Below, one piece after another: positions 48,801-62,190 of a stretch of DNA of 64,000 bases (its first letter is position 1; the number at the start of each line of letters is the position of its first letter). Location: NCBI GenBank assembly GCA_022266195.1, contig WHVY01000001.1, positions 10,726,001-10,790,000 of the forward strand, written 5' to 3'. This stretch comes from Tetranychus cinnabarinus (Eukaryota; Arthropoda; Arachnida; Trombidiformes; Tetranychidae). The translations under genes were made by a program, and so were the position numbers. The notes beneath the pieces were generated by a model. It was not told the origin of the DNA and made no database searches. It worked only from the letters and a program-made list of their open reading frames with translations.

Positions 48801-51351
48801 GGTATAATAAAAGGTTACATGAATCATGATTAAACTTTGTTCGCTAACCAAAGATGAAACACTTTCCAAACCAATAGTTTCAATGAGCTGTAAATATCAA
48901 TAATATCCTAATGGAAGGAATAAACAGGAATGAAAATAAAAGATAAAAGGTAAAAGGTTGAACTGAACACAATCAATTTGCAGCATTAAGTCAACAGTAA
49001 ACCCAAAGCCATTTTGATGAACCCTTTAAGGTCAATGAGATGAAACCCTTTGCAAGAGTAAAGCTATTCATTGCATGACAAACCTTTTTTGTGTCTTTAA
49101 ATTTTCAACTAATTAAACTTGATATTTATGATTGAACCATAATCAGTTAATTGAACAATTCAACTCTCAACCAATAAATCATTTACATTTTTACAGACTC
49201 AATCTGATTGCTTTAATAGTTGATAAACAACAAAAACTTAAAAGAGAGTGAAATAAAGGATGAAATATGATAACAAGATAAATGAACATCAATATCATAT
49301 ATCATGTCTAGTTATTCACTCCCAGCTTGGTAATATACTTTGACCATTATAGAGCCACAAGATTAACCCTTTTGACTAATTATCCTTTTGCACTTGAATC
49401 TGTTTAACGAAAATATTTAACAAAAATTCTATTCAATATTATCTCATGAAGGGTTGAAACTTGAAGAGAGGAAATTTTGTTTGCTCTTGAAAATCTTGTT
49501 CAAATTGTTGTTTGATTTTATTTTTAGATTTTTTCTACTTCTTCTTCTTCTCTTCATTCATAATTGATAACATTGTAACTGTCAATGAGTATTTTCATGT
49601 ATTCATGGCATTTATCATTTAGTTGCTTCAGGCTGTTCCAATATGTGTTCGTTAGAAATTCAATTACGGTTAAAAGGTAGATTCGTTAATTAGTCAACAT
49701 TATCTATTCTTTGATGGAAGGAAAAAAAGCGAAAAATCTTTTGACTTTTATTACCATGAGCATGGCTTGAAATGAAATAATCTGATGGTTTAGTTTTTTC
49801 CCTCCACTAATCAAATTGAAATACGCAAAAATTGAAATATCTTGATATCTTTAATCTAGATTGGCGATAATAAATTTCTACAGAATTAAGGTATCTTGTG
49901 ATTATCTTATCTTATTGCCAAAAAGTCTAAAAGTATCTCTCGTCTGTCTCTGTGATTTAATTGGCTTTTGATATTTGGTAAACAAAATCTAAAGCAAATC
50001 AAAAGTGTAATTGTCATATCTTGATTGACCTCATTATTTGATTGACTTTTAAGCAAAAAATGTTGGATATGTTTTGGGACATAATGAAGTTATCATGTCT
50101 GAATAAGGAGTGTGGAATGATTATGCAGTCAAATCATATCTATTCATTCAAACTTGACCAAATTTATGCTATTGTAGTCAATAAATAAAAATCGCTTTTA
50201 CATACAAAAGTTTTGTATTTGCTAGCATTTTATGTTATCAACACCCTAACGTAAATCTGTCATAATTAGCTTTTAACAAAAATATAAATTTTATTATAGT
50301 GAGACAACGTTGCAGAAGTTTATGAACAATAGTTGAATAGTCACTAGTCAGCTATTCTGTGAAAGCTAACGTTTTCAAAACATTTTTTATGTTGGTGTGT
50401 ATTATCATTCAATTTAAGTTGCTAATTGCGATGACACAAAAACAGACATTGAGAAATTTAAAGCTTGTTGCATATGCCAGCGAATGGCAAAATATTCATA
50501 ATATTTTATTCATTAATATAACATTTTCAACTATTTTTCTTCATTTATTAGAAAGTATCATGTGATAGCTTTTCCTTGCATTATACATTATAGTCTTCTT
50601 TAAATTTTGTATTCATCATGCCACAGCCATAAATAGTGATTAATAATTACATACAGTGAAATATGGCTTCCATTTGATTCAAATCTTTTTTCTTTTAGTT
50701 TTTATCTAGCAGCAGCAATTGAATTAAATATCTTTGTTATTCTGTTTGGGCTTGGGAAAATTTCTAAGAGAAACAACTCAAAAATATTTTTTCGAATGAA
50801 TAGGTAATTAAATAAGTAGTAGAATCAAGCCTACCACCATTGGTAATGTATTATAATTGTAAACCATAGTATGATACCAGCACAGCTTTTTGTTGACTTT
50901 TATTCAGCAACAAGTTTTTATTATATAATTCAAGATGTTAGCGTTGTAACTTATTACATATTAAGAATATAACTTGTATATAACTATTATATTTTTCAAT
51001 AAATAAATAACTATCAGTGTAAAGTAAACCAAGCTCAAGTCAAGTTCATTTCAGTTTAACCTTAACATTTACCTAATTATTGCCGATGAACTTCAGTTCA
51101 CTGAAAACAAAAAAATATCAAACGATTTTCTGTAAGTTTTGATAGCAGTCGCTTTTGCTGTCAAAGCCTAAATAAATAAGTAAAAAAGTAAATAAGTATA
51201 AAGTTAAAATCGTTTGTAAAATGTAATTAATTATGCCATGTATTTTACTTATCAGAAATAAATTTATGTGCATCATTGATATCATTTTATGATTAATCGG
51301 TCATTTCTTCAGCCTAGAAAAATATATAATTATATTTTGTATCTTTGATTG

Positions 51352-51623
51352 TACAGCATAGAAAATAAAGTTGTACCGTGTTTTTGGTATCTTTGCGCAT
51401 TAAAAGCAACTTTAATTCAAAAATACAGTCTTTCGTTAAAGATTATGAAAGGTATCACAATCAAATTGACCAAGATTATCAGTAATCTAAGATTTTGTCT
51501 TCTCTAACACTTATTATTTTGTGATACCTTTCATAATCTTTAACGAAAGACTGTATGAATTAAATTTGCTTTTAATGCGCAAAGATACCAAAAACATGGT
51601 ACAACTTTATTTTCTATGCTGTA
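51352..51623. mobile_element. Long-hairpin MITE (fold-back element), TA-flanked
   Basis: The left arm 51352-51460 and right arm 51519-51623 are inverted copies of each other. They differ by two substitutions and one 4-base gap over about 105 bases, around a 58-base spacer. Both ends read TACAGCATAGAAAATAAAG going inward. The outermost TA on each side could be a target-site duplication, as for Tc1/mariner-type elements, whose ends often begin CAG. There is no transposase. The near-perfect arms imply recent insertion or ongoing homogenisation, and a transcript across it would form a long double-stranded hairpin. Confidence 0.85.
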
Positions 51624-53941
51624 TTTTATTGTTTTTAAGTCCGGAAAAAACAACAAAAAATGGAAATTAGCGCATAAATGTTCTTTTCGCTGTGCATAAA
51701 TTTTTTTAAAGCTTATTTGATTATATTATAGTTTCGAGTTTAGCCTAACAACTATCCGTTATTCAAACGTATTAAATAGTATCTAGGAGGCTACGTTTCT
51801 TGATACAGAACTTTTGTGTCATAGTAACATTTTAAAAATTCATAAGCTCTCTACATTAGTAATTAATAATATTAGCTAATTAGAGTATAGAAATTCATTT
51901 TTCTCTTGTTATTTAACACAAAAATTCACTTTTTTGTTACTTTTCAATAATTTATCAACCAACTACTTTATGTGAAACTATGTTAATAACTTAAAGTAAG
52001 TAGTCTATTTTCCAGTCGTGCATGGTACATATGATACAAATGAAGATATGACTCTCGAATGAGTCAATCATAATTATAAAAAAGAACTCAAGGTCAAATC
52101 TGTGAATATGGTGTTTGTGATCAGGATTGCCGTTTCAAAAATTGGTAAATGACATTTATTTGACGAAATGGATCATGTATTCGAGCAATATTATGATATC
52201 GTCCAGTATGAAGATTTCGATTGTATTTTGTTCAATTTTAATTTCATTTCATAAACATAAAATTTATGCCTATTTTTCTCGATTTATTAGATTTTGTTCG
52301 CGAGAATACATTTCATCACACTATGCTATTTGGTTCCAGTCTTATTCCAATTATCAATTTTTCATGCTTTTGTTATTCTTAATTTATGATAATTTCAAAA
52401 AGAATGCTTTATAGCTTTCATGTGTTTCGAAATTCGCCTTTTAGTTTTTTTATAGCAGTAGCAGTTTTTATTGCATGATTAATATGTTTTGCAATAGTTC
52501 ATTTCAAGGACATAACTATTCTCTTTGTTGATAAATAATGAATTAGCAGTTCGGAGAAGCTGAAATAAAGTAATGAAAAGACATAAATATGTAACTTATT
52601 TAAAAATACTATTTATCAAAGCTAAGGGCTATTCATTTCAGGTCAATGTTAAGCTCTAAGCTACTTATGATATTGAAGAAATTAATATTAAGTAATTTTT
52701 GAGATCGTGATATTTGCTTACATTTTGTAAACTGCAGGTGTGAAACGTGTAAAAATTGTTCATGTTGACGGTTAGACAGTTTTGTGTCATAATGTACGCC
52801 GAGATTCATCACGTACTTTAGTTAAATACGAATACCACAACTTGATAAGAAATAAATAAGTGATGATGATGCGCAACATTTTTGATTACTGACATTGTGC
52901 TGAAAGGTCTTGTACACTTAGAAGGAAATAAATAAATTAAAACATTTTTCTTAGCTTACACATAAAAAACCTAAAGATATAACTTTTGTCATTATTTTTG
53001 ATACGCTTGAGCATAAAAATGAAGCAATTAACTGGAGATCAATTCTCTAAAGCTAGCTATACAGTCATATTTATTACAGTGCTAAAAAGAGGAAAAAAGA
53101 AAATATCTTCAAACAAAAATTTATTGCCATTATTCAAAATTTAGAGCGACTTTACTACTCAACAGCCAGCTTTTGTTTGATCTACACCGTAAAATTTCAC
53201 TCATACAAAAGAGAGATTTACGATACATAAAACGTAGGACTAAAACACTCTTAAAAGGAATTGAAAACGGTCTTGAAACAAAACGCTTGAAGTCTGCGCA
53301 TCATCTATAGAATGAAAATAAAGATGACCTGTGACAATGACAATATATGACAATGCTCAACTATTAATCTTAATCATAATTTCATCTTACTTTTTGTGAA
53401 GGACTGACCCCACTAAAAACAAACTATTACAAGGGAAAAAATGAGCCTGATAATGTTTTCTTGACAAAGACCAACATTTTGATAATTGTCAGTAGATAAA
53501 TGTTATTTAGGTCAATTGTTATATTTCCTTGTTTTCAAACACCATTATCATACGTCAGATTAGTTTTACTTTTTTGCATTTCCACTGGTTTTATCAGTCT
53601 ATTAATATTTTTGTTTAGTTTACCGTCTGTAAACAGTCTATCATTTAATTATCTTTAGTAATGTTGATAATGTTGACCCAACTTTTTCTGAGCAAACAGT
53701 AATATTTAATTGTTGAATTTCGCTCACATTTTTAATAATTTACAAATTATCAGTTGAAAGTGTCAGCCATTTGAGATTGACAAGAGTCAATGTTTTCTTA
53801 TCCATTAGCCGTTGGTGAGTTTTGCAAATTCTTTGCCTCTTAAAACTCTAAAAGTCAAGTTAATGTCAAGTTTGTCTCGTTAGACTCAAAGTTCAAAACA
53901 ATTGACGCAATAATTGCACATCATCGGACCATTCTACGTTG

Positions 53942-54887
53942 CTATTGTGACACGAAATCTTGAAGTGGTTGACTAACGTCGTAAACTTGCAAAATACGTT
54001 GCAATGCTTCGATTCTTAAGTTGATTTTGATCATTTCGAGTTTATTTGGATGGCTTTTGAAAAGGCGATATTTGTTGGCCATCAAAATGGACTGTGCAAG
54101 TTGAAATTTTGAAGCAATGTTGGCAATTAATTGAAGTGTATAACTGTTGCTCAAGTTGTTTTGCAAGTTGTATTGATTCTGATGTTTTGTTCAAATTCCC
54201 TCATGGAAATGTATAAATGATCCTGAAAAACGAAAAGAAAGAAAAGAGATAAAATTGGCAACAATCAATGGTGAACAATGAATTTCCCTGAAGAGATTTA
54301 ACACTTGTTTTCCCCTTGTCTTTTCATCTGTTTAACATCGATTTGAATGGTAGACAAAAACTGGACCCAGAAATGTTGAGGCAAAAAAATGGTACACATA
54401 TGTAGTTGCCTAATTGGAATCAATTATTTTAATTAGTCGATTGATTGAGTTTACGCCTGTCTGCCTTCAAGTTGGTCAGAAAAGTGTCCTTTTTCATTAA
54501 TTTATCCAGCTGAGTATAAAATGATCCGTAAACAAGTGAAAAGCTTCTCAAATCTTAAACTCAGAATCACAATTAACCTGTGCAATTAACCTGGAAGCAT
54601 TTCTAGACAAAAGTTCTTAATTGTTGCACTAATTCATCCTTGACATGTTATTGTTTTTCCAGCCTTGTTCTGCATCTGAGTTTCTCATAATGTTAGTAAG
54701 TCAAGAAATCAGTGAAAACAAGATGATAAAGCTCAAGACAATCCATTTCCTGAAATGGCGTCATTTTTGTGAACATCTCGACTCTGAGCGATAGGTTAAC
54801 CATGAAATACTTTGCATTCATCTTCTGAAAAAAACGAAAAATCGACCAGTAAAAAGAATTAGTCTTTCCAACTATTATAAGTTTCAA
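53942..54887 (-). pseudogene. Possible decayed exons, family unknown
   Basis: Two minus-strand segments follow acceptor-like sites. One, after TTCTTTCAG near 54825, encodes about 45 residues including KYFMVNLSLRVEMF and ends at TAA. The other, after CGTTTTTCAG near 54223, opens with DHLYISMREFEQNI, needs a frameshift near 54160 and then stays open for about 70 codons (KSHPNKLEMIKINLRIEA) to a TAG. Composition looks protein-like, but I recognise no family and cannot exclude chance. Confidence 0.2.
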
Positions 54888-57800
54888 GTGATGATTTCAG
54901 GTGTCGATCAGCACTCGATTTGCGTCTGTTTTTATTGTGCCCAATACGACTCGTCTTTCAACATTTCCTCTTTTCCTTTTCTTCCTTTCACTCAACACTT
55001 TGCTATTGAAACTGTTGAGATAATCAAAGGGTAAAAGTTCATTGGTGAACTTCGGTCTTCAACTAAGTAGATTTAATAAATCAAGGTTAGGTGTGAAAAG
55101 GAAAACAATAAATTGTTGGAAACACTTGAGAACTTATTCTTTTTATCTTCTTTTCTCTCTCACTTTCTCACTTACCTTTTATTTCACCAAATGAACATTT
55201 TTGATGTTCAAAGGTAATAAGGCAATTGTGTAATTTAATTGGATGCTGTAGCTGAAGATGAGTTGGTTAAGATGATGTTGTGGAAAGAGGAGAAAAGGCA
55301 AGATGAAAAAAAAAGTTAAACGAAAAGGCAAGATTGTTCATTGGTAGAAATGTTTGAATCTGATGAAGATGAAAACAGGAAAAGTTAATTGACATGGAAA
55401 TAGATTAAATGTATATATACATCTACATGAAGGAAAGAAAAGCTTTTAATGGTTTACTTAATCATCATCATGAGCAATATTTTGACAAGAGTTTATTTGT
55501 GGTAATAATTGGTTGACATCTCAGTAAAATAAATCAACTCATAATTGTAATGAAAAAAGAGCTCAAAAAAATCACTAATTGTTGAGCAAAGAATGAGCCC
55601 AAAAAGATTTATTCATTTCATGATTAAATCCGATAAATTTCTTCGACAAAAAATGCTAAATCGAGTTTTAATGGAATTTCAGTATTTGAAGAAAACTTGA
55701 TTTTTTCATTAACTTTTCCTATGAGTAACTCGTTCTGATAGTTTCATGCTCAACGAAGATGGACAAACTTTTCGTTCATCAAACTTCGTCAGCAACAGTT
55801 GATTGAAGAATCAGTCGGAAGTAAATTTCAGTTAATATCTAAATCGAGATTGAAGGTTGGAATGAAAAAGAAAAACAATTCAAATTCATGTCAATTGAAG
55901 TGATTTGATCGAGTGAACGAAAAGAGAAAAAATAAGATCTTTTTTTTCTCTCAACCCTTTTCGGCATTCAAAGTATTTTAATATTATCCAGTTGATTGGT
56001 ATTGATGTTGAAGTGCAAATGGTTGAGTTTTTTTCTGGTTTACATCGGTTGACTGGACGTGAAGCAATCCATCAATTGATGTTGAATCATGTAAAAATGA
56101 AAGTTGATTAATGAGAAGCAAATGTAACGAAAAAGCGACTTTTGTCAGAAAATGAATTTTCACTTTGATTTAAAAGCTAAATATTGATGCAACACTAGTT
56201 TATGCTCATTACTGGTGGTAAAAGTAATTTGTAAATATTAGTTGAACAGAGAAAAGGGAGAAACTGTTGAGAATCCATTCATTATTGATAAATGTCTTTT
56301 TCCCTCTTCTCTTCAATATTAATATTAATTTATATTTTCACTTTCACTTAACCTTTCTGGATACTTTTCATATTTGTCACCATGAAAAACTGTCAATGGA
56401 AATCAATCTTTTATTCTTGTTCTACTGATTGATCTTTTTCATCTCGAGTTGAACGTGAAATTTTACCGCTTTTGTCGAGACCTTCAATTGTTCAACTGTG
56501 GATGTTTTGATAACAAGTCATTTGTTGAACCGTTTTGTGCCTCGAAAAAGCTTATTATTCTAATATTCCATTTACGAATATTACCTTTTCAGAAGTTGAC
56601 TGTTGGAATATTCAGTTCTCATGGGACGATTATCTAATTAACCAAGAATTGTATTCTTACTGGATTGGGTATAATAATGGGTTTGAAAGATGAATATAAA
56701 TAAAATAATGAGAAGAGAAGAGAAAGGAAAGACGAAAAAGTGAGTGAAAGTGCGATCAGAGAAGAAACTGAATTGAGATAATGTTGATATTAATATGAAT
56801 GTGAATTGGAGAAGCAGAAGCGATAACAATCGAAAATAGAAATGTACAGATAAATGAAAGTAATAACAATTATTAGGCTTTCTATTAGTGGTTGACTTAG
56901 AGCGCAATATGTTTGGTCAAAAATAAAAGCCACTTAAATAATTATTATGTTGATTGTTGCGATGAAGAATAATGTTGAATTTATTTCAATATAAAAGGCC
57001 ATTAATAACAATAATAATTTATTCACACCAATGTGTAAACATTTATTCGTCTTTCTTTTATTTGGGTTAATCGATTCTGAATATCAATTGTCGAGTTCAT
57101 TCGTTGACATTTCCGTTTTTCACAAAAGTTTGCAAATCTCAATTTGTGACAAAATCGTGACTTTGCAAGAGTAACCTTAAAAGTAGAGCCGAAATGAGCT
57201 TAATGGCATAATAGAGGCAAATGGGTGAACTTTTAAAGTAACAAAGTTGAGTGGTTTGTAAAGCTGGAGGTGGATATGCGAACTAATAATTGTTTCATTT
57301 CGTAAAAGTTTGGATTCGAAATGAGTTAACTTGATTAGTTGTGCGTGAGCTTCAAAAAACAAATGAACTAAATTTGATGTTCACTTAAACTTGAAGTGTT
57401 TGACGATTTCATCCAAAACATGTTAGAATTGCTTCAACCGATGCTGAAACACTAAATGATATTTTCTCGTCATTTTGACTAATCCATGCAAAAGATCTGC
57501 AAAATTTTTCATAAAATCGTTAGAAACATTTCGTTAAAGGTTCGTGTTTGCTTACAAAGCTTTTGCTCTTGTTAGAAGAAAAAAATTGCAAATTCAATTC
57601 AGTCAAAAACCATTGAAATTTTGCTCGACTTTGATTGATAGTGATACATTTTATGGAAAGCTTATGAATAATAACAATGGAAAATAAATTGTTAACAAAT
57701 TTCTGGTCATTTTGTGGGCATTTCATTGATCTTGAAATGCGAACGATCGAAAATGTCTTTGAAACCCTTTGAGTTCAATCAAGATTTAAAATAAAAATTC

Positions 57801-58620
57801 GAACTCAATCTATCACTTTTTTGAAAAAGTTTCACATTTGAATTGTGATTCACTGAAGTTGAGTTTTCAGTAAATATTTAAAATAATAACTTGTTGAATA
57901 AAGTATATTTTTGAATTTTGTGTCAACATAATCAAGCTATTTTCCTATCTACAGGGAAGGAAAGGGAATAGTTTTTTTCGTGGAAATTCTGCATTGATTT
58001 ACTTGTTCCTTGTTGGAAGGTTGATGGTTAAAGGTTAACCTTTAACAATGCATAAAACAACACAACATGCAGCTAGTAATTTAAATGGCGATTGAGAAGT
58101 GAATAACAATTGCAGGTTTTGGTAAAGAAGCAAATAAATATAAACAAATAAATAACAAATGAAATTCAAACAATTCACACAATCAGCGCATAAATAAGGT
58201 TGGATGAAATTGGAAACAAAAGAAAATCTCAAGCAATTTAAGTTGAATTATTTAAATGTTATTTACTATTCAAACTATTCTTTGTTCATTGTTTCTCAAA
58301 ATAAACTGCAAAATAATTAAAATAGATTTAATTGTTTCGATTGATGAAAGGTTATGAACAGAAATGAAGCCAAAAAAGATGTAAATTATAAAAGAAAAAT
58401 AAATTTGAAATAAAATTCGATAAAAGTTTGCAGGCAAAAGGCGGTCCAACAATGAAAACGCCAAAACCCAAAAGGTTAATTACTATCGACGAAAAAGAAT
58501 TTAAAAATTTTTCCTTTCCAACTCACAAATTGAAAAAGTTTCAAATGTAAAATTGAAAGGTAACATTTAGCAACAGGTAAAAGGTGAAAACAGTGAAATG
58601 GCGTTCAACAATTTGTCCAA

Positions 58621-58648
58621 TTTTCACTCCCAGAACAGGGAGTGAAAA
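58621..58648. repeat. Perfect palindrome containing the CACTCCC motif
   Basis: TTTTCACTCCC, a six-base spacer AGAACA, then GGGAGTGAAAA: eleven-base arms with no mismatch. The left arm plus spacer includes CACTCCCAG, the window's recurrent motif. Confidence 0.95.
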
Positions 58649-61589
58649 TAATGTTAACAAGATAAACATTTATCCATTCATTTAAAAATAACAACTCGAC
58701 CAACTCTAAATGCTTTCAACAATCATTTACATTTACAATTTTCAAATATTCAGTGACAATATTAATTTACCTTAATCAGCTCAACTCGGTAAACAAAGAA
58801 AAAAGTTTGCTCAGAAACTGTTTACTTTAAATAAAAGTTAGAAAAGTTTCGAAAATCGAAATCAAAGAAAAATTTCTTTCAGGTAAATCATCATTATTGG
58901 CAAGTTGGCCATCTCTTCATTTCCACCTTGAAATTCTGTTCATGTTTTTTCTTCTTCCTATTCATTGACTAAAAAAAGATTGTAAAATTGGAGAGAAAGG
59001 TCAATCGATTTGACAATTACACTTGTGATTTGTTATCTGATGATTTTCACTCCCAACAGTCAAAACCAATTGGCAACAATAAAGGTAAAGACATTAACAG
59101 GAATAAAGAGAAGGTTGAAAACAAAAGACTTTTCACTTCAATATCAGCCTTTTGTCAAATTGTACTTATAACATGCTATTATTACAAATAACTTTAACTA
59201 GACCCCAGAGTGTATCACATTTATTCACTCTTTGTAATGCACTTGTTTCCCTTCACTTATACCCTTTAAACCACTTCTTTAGCACGTAGTCAACATATAC
59301 TTTTGCCCCTTTCGCCTGTTTCTTTCCTTAACAACCTTTACCTTAATAATCAAAAGTGCTTATTTATTTAATCTGTTTTCAACAAGCAAACAACCCAAAC
59401 AACCTACTAATTTCAACCTCAACCTGAAGAGTCTATTAAAGAGCCTTTCAGTCCTAACCAAGGCTCAACATCCAACAACCAGCTATTCACATATTCAAAT
59501 TACATGCCATTAATGTTATATTAAAATGTTATTCTCGTGTTGAACTTTTCCTTCTTTTGGTTGTTCATTTTAATAGACTTGGATTAAGAAGGAAAGAAAG
59601 GGAATGAAAGTAAAGAGGAAAAAAACGTTTTTCTCTTTTCTCAATTAAATGTTGCTTTTTTGCTCCTTTTCCACTTCTTTTGCTAATTTCATTTTCCTTT
59701 TTTTCTTCACTTTTGGACAATTTAATTATCATCATTGACTCTATTTTACCCTGTTACATGGTAACCTTTACAACTAAAATTGAACTGTAAATTACAAAAA
59801 GATTTCAACTTTTATTTGGAGAAAAAAGGTTATCATTGAAATTGTTCAACAAAACATTTCGCTCATTTTGCTATTTTTGTCACAAAACTTTTAAGATTTA
59901 AATTCATGTTTCAAATCGCTTTACAAATTGCATAAAATGTTGCTTTAAAAGAGAAGCGATTTTTTCACTTTCATTCAAACAGTTCAAACTCTTAACTTTT
60001 ACATTTCAGAACTTGTTCAGAACTTTAACTTCTTTGCATATTTACCAAACTGAGCTTCCAAGTTTCCTCAAGAATCTTTTACATTTACAATTTCTTTTGT
60101 CTTCTATAAATGTTTCAGTTTTATCGCTTTGATCACTCTTCAAATCGCTTTCCCTGACTTAATGAAAAGTTTCCGTAAAAGAGATTTTCGGTGAACTTTT
60201 CTCGCTTTCAGTGGAAACAATTGAATTTTTAACTTTTATGTTCTATTTTTAATGCTTAAAACTTTTTCTGAACTTTTGATTTCTCTTCGAGCTTACCAAT
60301 TTGAGATTCCAAGTTTGTTTAGTAACCTTAAGATTTATTGGACTCAAGTCTAGAAGTAGTTTTACGGTTTGTTTTCATTTCGTTCTGTTGATCTTTTCTC
60401 GTCTCGATTTGATCTCTTTTCATTTCTTTCACTAATTGTTTGCGATCTACTTGAATGTTCAGGATTGCATGATGGAACGAGAAAACAAACCTTTGAAACT
60501 CCTACGATGTTCGATTGTGTACATTAGCAAAGGTCAATTGTTTTGGTCTTTAAAAGTTCACTTACGGTTGATGCTTTTCATTTAAAGATGATCAACGGAA
60601 AATCAAAGTTTATTCAATTCGCAGTTCCAACATTATAATCTGTAGTTGAAATTGAAAGCTGTTCAGGTGAAGATAACAAAAGACGAACATGATTGAAGTG
60701 AATTTTGTATTGAGATAAACAAGAATCAAAGTCATTATTGCATGCAAAGGAAATGATAAAACTTGAACAATGACATGATAAACAGTTTACCAGAACACAA
60801 TTGATCAAGAACAACAATGAAAGATAAAAAATAGCAAAATTAACATTAACTCTTTTTTTGTGTTCGCCTTCCTCACCCTCACCATTATCATCTAAATGAG
60901 CAATTTATTAACATAATAAAAGTGACATTGTTAAGGTCGATTAACTTGACAATCATATCAATGTTTGGTTTCTCATTTTTGTGATAAAAATAATAACTAA
61001 ACTGGTTAAACTTTGTTCACAAGTTATCACTATTCAGGGAGTTAATGTTATCTCAAGTAGTTGACAGAGTTTTCACATTAAACACTGAGTACAACTTTTA
61101 TTTCAACGGCCTTTTGCTTCACTCAACCAAAGATTATCACAAAACTCGATCAATTACAAGGGAAAACTTTAATTCTATTTTTGTAAAGGTTAAACAAGAT
61201 TAAATAATCAATTCATGCAACTTTAAATATCATGTCTAACATTAATCTTAATAATGAAGAAAAATAAATAAAGAAAAGAGCAAAAAAAAACTAATTATTC
61301 TATTCCCATGATGATAGAATTTAAACGAGTATAAAATTATTCGTAATGCGATAATTTGTAAATGTTTTATACGATTGTTAAACACTCAACTCCAACGCTA
61401 TTCAATGAAAGACTGTTTTCAATTTCGATTCGCTTGAATCTCGTCCGGTCGAACTGCAATTTTACAGTGCGAAAAAATAGATATTTTTAAATATAGAAAG
61501 GTATAAGATAACTCACACGGATAATGTCATCAACGAATACGAAATTTATAGCTAAGCAATTTTCGTCACGCAAAATTCTTCCCGCTCCT

Positions 61590-62190
61590 ATTCCTAGCAT
61601 TCACTCCAGTGTTCATTCCCAGCATTCTTCTTGACGATCGTTCTATTTTTTCTTATCTGGAAATCACTCTTAATATTCACTGTCAAGATTTACTTTCAAA
61701 ACTCAATCCCAGTATCAGAAATTATTGCCAATATTCCTTCTATTATTTCTTTTTATTGAGTCCCAGTATTCTCATACTGACATTCACCTCAAAAGTCACT
61801 CCCAGTATTCCCTTTCTTTTATGGTGAATGTTGAGAGCTCTGGAGTTATCCAGGGAGTAAATGCTGGGAGTGATTTCGGGATACGAATACTACCGACATC
61901 AATTCTTGTCATTGAGTCCCAGTATTCATTCCCGACGATGATTTACAACATTCATGTCTAGAAATTCGGTAGTATTTTCGGTGGTGAATGTTGCAAGTCC
62001 TCGAGTGATCTGAAGAGTTTATTTTCAGACAAAAATTCTGAGAATGAATACTGAGACTCGTTACAAGAGTTATTAGAATTAATACCGGCAATGATCTTCA
62101 CTCCCAGTAGTCACTCTTCAGATTATCTCACAAAACTCCCAACATTCACCACTAAAAATATTACCGAAATTCATTCCCAGCACTTACTCT
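61590..62190. repeat. Composite degenerate repeat rich in CACTCCCAG
   Basis: About 600 bases in which CACTCCCAG and close forms (CATTCCCAG, AGTCCCAG, ACTCCCAAC) recur roughly ten times, often followed by TATTC. A unit of about 60 bases with core GGTGAATGTTG appears at 61821-61872 (plus), 61961-62020 (plus) and 62172-62113 (minus). The last two form an inverted repeat about 80 percent identical (GAAATTCGGTAGTATTTTCG against GAATTTCGGTAATATTTTTA, and both ending ATCTGAAGAGT). No reading frame runs through it. It resembles a decayed satellite or a nested foldback element. Confidence 0.75.

Larger units (their letters stand above)
32195..51351. other. Gene-poor region, possibly one long intron
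   Basis: Nineteen kilobases with no recognisable exon on either strand. I looked for the Cys-rich LDLa exon expected for the upstream gene and saw none. The motif ACTCCCAG or its close variant occurs at 34555, 34984, 35487 (minus), 35923, 39013 (minus), 42978 and 49317. Purine-rich stretches (33060-33180, 33390-33440) and an AG run near 35856 are simple sequence. A frame at 37128-37337 starts at ATG and is Lys/Arg-rich but matches nothing known. Confidence 0.5.
51624..61589. other. Gene-poor region with scattered motif sites
   Basis: No gene can be supported. The most protein-like frames are on the minus strand at 54.9-53.9 kb (listed separately). CACTCCCAA occurs at 59048-59056, and a palindromic CACTCCC element at 58621-58648. 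The rest is AT-rich sequence with simple purine or pyrimidine stretches (for example 55900-55960, 59580-59720). Confidence 0.5.

Noticed and set aside
36000..49000. Frequent TTCAACTT and AAGTTGAA words
   Set aside because: They follow the general dinucleotide bias of the sequence and show no fixed spacing or flanking homology.
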